Assembly: GCA_934122395.1 (NCBI GenBank)
Contig: CAKOWQ010000003.1
Location: 186,001-250,000 of the forward strand
DNA length: 64,000 bases
Direction: 5' to 3'
Origin: an uncultured Bacilli bacterium
GTDB lineage: Bacteria > Bacillota_I > Bacilli_A > RF39 > UBA660
The position numbers and the translations under genes are program-made. Positions 60,155 to 64,000 of this stretch are shown in pieces (position 1 is the first letter of the stretch; each line of letters opens with the position of its first letter). The notes under the pieces were generated by a model. The model saw only the letters and a list, made by a program, of their open reading frames with translations. It did not search any database and had not been told where the DNA came from.

Positions 60155-61936
60155 ATGTATAGTAGCAAGAAAAAAGTTGTAATAATAGTAATGTGCGTTA
60201 TGATGATATTTATGGCTATTGGATATGCTGTACTATCAACAAATTTAAATATAAAAGGTACAAGTAATCTTACAGGTACTTGGGGTATTAGAATTGATTC
60301 AATTACTAGTACTGCTACAGGTAGAGCTTATAATATTACCGATCCTACATATACTGATACTAATATGACATTTAATGTAGGAGTAAAGGAACCGGGAGAT
60401 AAGATGACTTTTGAGGTTGTACTTAAGAACTATGGTTCTATCGGAGCAATATTAGATGATATTGAAGCTAGTAGTAGTGGTAGTCCTTCAATTAATTATA
60501 GTATTAGTGGCATTAAAAAAGGTGATAAATTAAGTGGGTATGCTAGTACTACTCTTACTATAGTGACAGAGTTTGATATTAATGCAACAGAACTACCTAC
60601 AGCAACTAATAAAACATTAAATATTAAATTATCATTTATTCAAGATGATGGTCAAACTATAACAGGAGATGATCCAACAATTGATGAGAAAGTTGTTAAA
60701 GTTTATGGAAAACCTGATACTATAGGAACTGAAATGCAAATAGGCAATGAAAAATTCTATGTAATATCAAGTAATTCTACTAAAGTTGTAGCTTTAGCTA
60801 AATATGGTTTGGATATAGTTACAGCTGATCCTAATGCGACTTACAAAGGAACTGGAAGGCAGGATAAAAAAATATTAACTTATTCAGAAGATGGGGTATT
60901 ATATGGTACACTTGCATTTACGAGTGATGATTTTTCGGCTTGTTCTAGTTATTGCACAAGTTATCCGTGTGATGCTTTTAATAGTTGTTCTGCTACATAC
61001 ACACCAGTTATGAATTATAAGACTTATTTAGAAAGTTTAGGTGCTCAAATATCAAAAGCTAGATTAATAACTTATGATGAATTAATTAATTTAGGTTGTA
61101 CTGGCGATGTTGATAATAGTGGTAATTGTTCAAACGCACCATTTTGGACTCATGATATTTCATATTGGACAGGTACTTCTGGTAGTGAATATAGAGTATG
61201 GGCAGTAAGTGCTCCATATAACATGTTTGTTAATGATGATTATGATGATAATCCTAGTGCACCTGGTACAACTTATGGAATTCGTCCAGTAATAGAAGTA
61301 TTGAAGTCAAATATTGACTATATAGACTTGAAACCTAAAGCAAATGGAAATATTACAAAAGTTGGTACTGATATTCAAATAGGTGATGAACATTTCTATG
61401 TAATATCTAGTGACTCATCTAAAGTAGTGGCTTTAGCTAAATATAATCTGGATATAAATAATGCACTTCATGTGTATAAAGGCACTGGAATACAAGACGA
61501 ACACGTAAGAGGTGCCGATTCTGATTCTACTACTACTGATTATGGCACTATAGCTTTTTCAACTACTAATTATTGGACTAGTACTTGTTCAAGTTATCCT
61601 TGTTATGTGTATAATAATAATTCTAACTTATATACACATGTTGAAGCATATAAGTCATATTTAAAAAATTTAGGTGTTTCAGTCACTAATGCTAGATTAA
61701 TAAAAGCGGAAGAATTAACTGCATTGGGTTGTACAATTACTGGTGGATATATGAATTGTCAAAACAGTTCATACAATTGGATATATGAAACAGCTTATTG
61801 GGCAGGTACGGCAGCAGAAAGTACTTTGTTAATAAATTCTAATCGCATTGGAAATTCTATCGTAGGAAGCTATACACATACTAATTATCTCGGCGTTCGT
61901 CCAATAATAGAAATACCTAGATCTGAATTTTCATAG
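60155..61936 (+). CDS. Membrane-anchored surface protein: beta-sandwich plus two lectin-like domains
   Basis: 593 aa. An N-terminal TM anchor (VVIIVMCVMMIFMAIGYAVL) is followed by a beta-sandwich domain (about 40-165) paralogous to the 47709 product. Two tandem domains of about 190 residues then follow (about 190-390 and 402-593). Each starts IGTEMQIGNEKFYVISSNS / VGTDIQIGDEHFYVISSDS, contains KVVALAKYxLDI, KxYLxxLG and ARLI, and ends YGIRPVIEV / LGVRPIIEI, the C-type-lectin-like (FGE/DUF6273-like) pattern. Many Cys pairs in the loops. Probably an adhesin or binding protein. GGAGG precedes the ATG; it is monocistronic. Confidence 0.75.
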   Translation: MYSSKKKVVIIVMCVMMIFMAIGYAVLSTNLNIKGTSNLTGTWGIRIDSITSTATGRAYNITDPTYTDTNMTFNVGVKEPGDKMTFEVVLKNYGSIGAILDDIEASSSGSPSINYSISGIKKGDKLSGYASTTLTIVTEFDINATELPTATNKTLNIKLSFIQDDGQTITGDDPTIDEKVVKVYGKPDTIGTEMQIGNEKFYVISSNSTKVVALAKYGLDIVTADPNATYKGTGRQDKKILTYSEDGVLYGTLAFTSDDFSACSSYCTSYPCDAFNSCSATYTPVMNYKTYLESLGAQISKARLITYDELINLGCTGDVDNSGNCSNAPFWTHDISYWTGTSGSEYRVWAVSAPYNMFVNDDYDDNPSAPGTTYGIRPVIEVLKSNIDYIDLKPKANGNITKVGTDIQIGDEHFYVISSDSSKVVALAKYNLDINNALHVYKGTGIQDEHVRGADSDSTTTDYGTIAFSTTNYWTSTCSSYPCYVYNNNSNLYTHVEAYKSYLKNLGVSVTNARLIKAEELTALGCTITGGYMNCQNSSYNWIYETAYWAGTAAESTLLINSNRIGNSIVGSYTHTNYLGVRPIIEIPRSEFS

Positions 61937-61942
61937 AATATA

Positions 61943-61966
61943 GGATATAGAAATATATCCTTTTTA
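61943..61966 (+). terminator. Intrinsic terminator after the surface protein gene
   Basis: GGATATA-GAAA-TATATCC stem with tetraloop, then T5. Confidence 0.87.
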
Positions 61967-61968
61967 TT

Positions 61969-61997
61969 TTGTATATCGAAATATTGTGTGGTATAAT
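61969..61997 (+). promoter_or_regulatory. ftsW promoter
   Basis: TTGTAT (61969-61974), 17-bp spacer, extended -10 TGGTATAAT (61989-61997). Confidence 0.7.
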
Positions 61998-62021
61998 TAA
62001 TTTACAATAGGAAGTGATACT

Positions 62022-63167
62022 ATGAAGATACTTAGATATATTGATAAGTGGTTATTATTAATTACTACTATTTTATTTGTAATAGGACTAGTTATGGTAT
62101 TTTCTGCATCTAACGTAGCTTCCTTTATGAGATATAAGGCGAGTCCTTATCATTTTATAATAAGACAATCTATCTTTTTGCTAGTGGGAATTATTATCTC
62201 GTTAATTGCTATTAGATTTTCTACTAAAGTATATGGGTTTGTTTCTTGGCCGGGACTTATTGCTATTACAATAGTTTTAGCTTTAGTTTTAGCTTATGGT
62301 AAAATAGCTGGTGGTGCTTCTTCTTGGATTCAATTAGGTCCTTTTAGATTCCAACCTAGTGAATTTGCTAAAGTCATTATGATAGCATGGATGGCAAGTT
62401 TTTATGATATAAATAAAAATAGTTTAAATAGATATTCAACAGCTTTGTTTCCATTACTTATATGTGGTATTATTGTGGTTTTATTAATGCTAGAACCGGA
62501 CTTGGGTACTGCTATAATATTTGCGGGAATTGTAACTTTTATATTTATGATTGTACCGATAGATTTAAAAATAAAAGTGCGAACTGTTTTGATTGTATTA
62601 GTAATTGGTCTTTTAGGCGTTGCTATTTTAATTGGTAATGGTAAGAATTTATTTTTCCATCACCAAATTCAAAGGTTAGATTTTTCAAACCCTTGTAGTG
62701 AATCTAAATTCTATAAAGAAGGTAACCAGGTTTGTAATGGGTATATTGCTATAAACAATGGAGGACTTTTTGGAAAAGGACTTGGTAATAGTACTCAAAA
62801 ATATTTGTATTTACCTGATTCACACACAGACTTCATTTTCCCAATTGTTGTTGAAGAATTAGGATTGTTATTTGGAGCCTTTGTAATTTTATTATATATA
62901 TTCTTGTTAGCTCGTATTTTTATAATAGCTCATAATAGTACTAATAATAGAAATGCTATCATGTGTTATGGTGTTGCTTTTTATATTTTCTTACATGTTG
63001 TAGTTAACTTAATGGGTGTTCTTGGAATGATGCCAATGACAGGAGTACCGCTTCCATTCTTAAGTTATGGAGGAAGTTTTACTATATGTTTGATTGTAGC
63101 TCTTACTATGGTTCAAAGAGTAGCAATAGAAAATAATACAAAAAATCTTTCAAAAAATAAAGGATAA
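62022..63167 (+). CDS. ftsW: FtsW/RodA-family peptidoglycan polymerase (SEDS)
   Basis: 381 aa polytopic membrane protein with about ten TM helices. SEDS motifs: VMVFSASNVAS near the N-terminus, LGPFRFQPSEFAKVIMIAW (about 109-127), LEPDLGTAIIF, the loop LYLPDSHTDFIFPIVVEELG, whose Asp is the catalytic-type residue, and GVPLPFLSYGGSF (about 341-353). It polymerises lipid II glycan together with a class B PBP. FtsW rather than RodA is likely (SASNVAS, PLPFLSYGGS), but the two are hard to separate. In many bacteria ftsW is in the mraZ cluster; here it is about 42 kb away. Confidence 0.88.
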   Translation: MKILRYIDKWLLLITTILFVIGLVMVFSASNVASFMRYKASPYHFIIRQSIFLLVGIIISLIAIRFSTKVYGFVSWPGLIAITIVLALVLAYGKIAGGASSWIQLGPFRFQPSEFAKVIMIAWMASFYDINKNSLNRYSTALFPLLICGIIVVLLMLEPDLGTAIIFAGIVTFIFMIVPIDLKIKVRTVLIVLVIGLLGVAILIGNGKNLFFHHQIQRLDFSNPCSESKFYKEGNQVCNGYIAINNGGLFGKGLGNSTQKYLYLPDSHTDFIFPIVVEELGLLFGAFVILLYIFLLARIFIIAHNSTNNRNAIMCYGVAFYIFLHVVVNLMGVLGMMPMTGVPLPFLSYGGSFTICLIVALTMVQRVAIENNTKNLSKNKG

Positions 63168-63209
63168 TTTAAAGAAAAAGATAATAATCTCCTTAGGGAG
63201 GTTTTTTTT

Positions 63210-63920
63210 ATGATTTTAGATAAAGTAAAAGATTTTGTTTATGAGCACAAAATTAATATAGCTTTGTGGGGAGTATTGCTTTTAATAATAATATTATCCA
63301 ATGCTGGTATTTATTATTGCTTAGCGGAAGAAATTAAAAATATTGATGTTTCTAGTAAAGTTGAAGTTGATACCGAAAAGACGGTGAAAGATTCTAATAA
63401 TGAAATAAAATATTATAAGTTTGATATTAAAGGAGCAGTTGCTAATCCAGGTGTTTATAAGATAGAAGAATCAGCTAGAATAATTGATGCTATTAATATG
63501 GCAGGAGGACTATTAGAAAATGCTGATACAAGTGTAAATAATTTAAGCAAATTCATCAAGGATGAAATGGTTATTATTATATATACCAAAGATGAAGTAT
63601 TAAATTTTAGTGAGGTTATAGAAAAAGAAATTAAAGAAAATGATACTTGCAAGAAAAATAACGATGTAATACTTAATGATAGCTGTATTAATAATGACCA
63701 AGAAAAAGAAAGTAATAATGATATAGATAAGAAAATATCTATAAATACAGCAGATTTGGATTTAATGATAACTTTACCAGGAATAGGTGAAGAAAAAGCT
63801 AAAACTATTATTGCGTATCGTAATGAGCATGGTTTATTTGAAAAAATAGAAGATATTATGAATGTTTCTGGTATTGGAGAGAAACTATTTGAAAAACTTA
63901 AAGATTATATTACAGTATAA
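63210..63920 (+). CDS. comEA: ComEA-like DNA-binding competence protein
   Basis: 236 aa. One N-terminal TM anchor (about 17-36) is followed by an SLBB-like domain (YYKFDIKGAVANPGVYKIEE, about 70-130). An acidic Asn/Lys/Asp linker leads to two helix-hairpin-helix motifs: ISINTADLDLMITLPGIGEE (about 175-194) and IEDIMNVSGIGEKLFEKLKD. It is the membrane DNA receptor of natural transformation. GGGAGG (63195-63200) lies 9 bp before the ATG. A comEC-like start overlaps its 3' end, as in the comEA-comEC order of other Firmicutes. Confidence 0.9.
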   Translation: MILDKVKDFVYEHKINIALWGVLLLIIILSNAGIYYCLAEEIKNIDVSSKVEVDTEKTVKDSNNEIKYYKFDIKGAVANPGVYKIEESARIIDAINMAGGLLENADTSVNNLSKFIKDEMVIIIYTKDEVLNFSEVIEKEIKENDTCKKNNDVILNDSCINNDQEKESNNDIDKKISINTADLDLMITLPGIGEEKAKTIIAYRNEHGLFEKIEDIMNVSGIGEKLFEKLKDYITV

Positions 63921-64000
63921 TTGGATTTTTTATATTATTTTTATTAGTGCTATTATTTACTGTGTTATTTATAACTTAGTACCACATTCAAGTAAGTATA
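63889..64000 (+). CDS. comEC: Probable ComEC DNA-uptake channel, 5' part only
   Basis: A TTG start at 63889 with GGAGAG 7 bases upstream (63876-63881) opens a frame that stays open to the window end (37 codons) and overlaps the comEA 3' end. It encodes a basic N-terminus (MKNLKIILQ), one hydrophobic helix (IFYIIFISAIIYCVIY) and the start of a polar loop. That shape, and its place after comEA, fit ComEC. Only the first 37 residues are seen, so this is inference. Confidence 0.5.
   Translation, partial: MKNLKIILQYNWIFYIIFISAIIYCVIYNLVPHSSKY

Noticed and set aside
60155..61936. Diversity-generating retroelement target
   Set aside because: The fold would fit, but no reverse transcriptase or template repeat is present in the window.
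1..64000. Mollicute genetic code with TGA as Trp
   Set aside because: Many genes end properly at TGA (for example dnaG and ftsL) and conserved Trp positions are TGG.

Overview
The window is AT-rich DNA from a low-GC Gram-positive bacterium. It probably comes from an uncultured gut-type Bacilli lineage near the Mollicutes (RF39 or Acholeplasma-like, or Erysipelotrichia-like). Evidence for Firmicutes ancestry: a T-box leader on thrS, the mraZ-rsmH-ftsL-pbpB cluster, the U32 pair followed by greA (as in Bacillus yrrN-yrrO-greA), and dnaG-sigA-trmK. TGA is used as stop and Trp is TGG, so it is not a code-4 Mollicute. PBP, MurD, FtsW and MraZ show that it makes a cell wall. The taxonomic placement is an inference.

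Layout. 1-978: 3' part of a Rel-type (p)ppGpp synthetase that ends straight after its TGS domain. 989-6281: a tightly coupled six-gene cassette (DUF402 protein, radical SAM enzyme, class IIb aminoacyl-tRNA-synthetase paralogue, SPL-like radical SAM enzyme, HAD-like/methyltransferase fusion, dCMP-deaminase-like protein). It matches no pathway I know and is the best candidate for an undescribed system. 6314-8549: promoter, T-box, small L29-like ORF and a thrS lacking TGS. 8592-10885: C39-like protease, HExxH protease and NUDIX-GNAT fusion. 10987-16488: surface protein, a promoter/hairpin micro-transcript, acyl-CoA-synthetase-like enzyme, and a hybrid kinase without its phosphoacceptor His. 16583-20500: MraZ boxes and a short division operon. 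20545-24259: tRNA hydroxylation pair, HD phosphohydrolase, greA. 24355-25895: second surface protein, plus an opposite-strand CPBP protein with tiny flanking ORFs. 26056-30463: sigma-like factor, trigger factor, phosphohexomutase.

30506-35159: TetR regulator with its operator, plus a heterodimeric ABC exporter. 35237-37311: topA. 37418-40756: a VirB2/VirB6-like membrane pair, the second with four 28-residue repeats. 40822-44264: polA and mutM. 44282-47576 (minus): a hypothetical gene, murD and murL, indicating the epimerase route to D-glutamate in peptidoglycan. 47709-48946: small surface protein and lipoprotein. 49062-53485: dnaG, rpoD, trmK, MBL hydrolase, membrane protein. 53498-57357: GNAT, ruvA, ruvB, hypothetical, queA. 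57403-60077: GHL10 protein, Gly/Tyr-rich small protein, M29 aminopeptidase. 60155-64000: surface protein with two lectin-like domains, ftsW, comEA, and the 5' end of probable comEC.

Most of the window is housekeeping. Genes lie in short operons separated by U-tailed hairpins, with recurrent extended -10 promoters (TGnTATAAT). I saw no tRNA, rRNA, CRISPR array, transposase or prophage. All homology statements come from reading motifs, not from searches.
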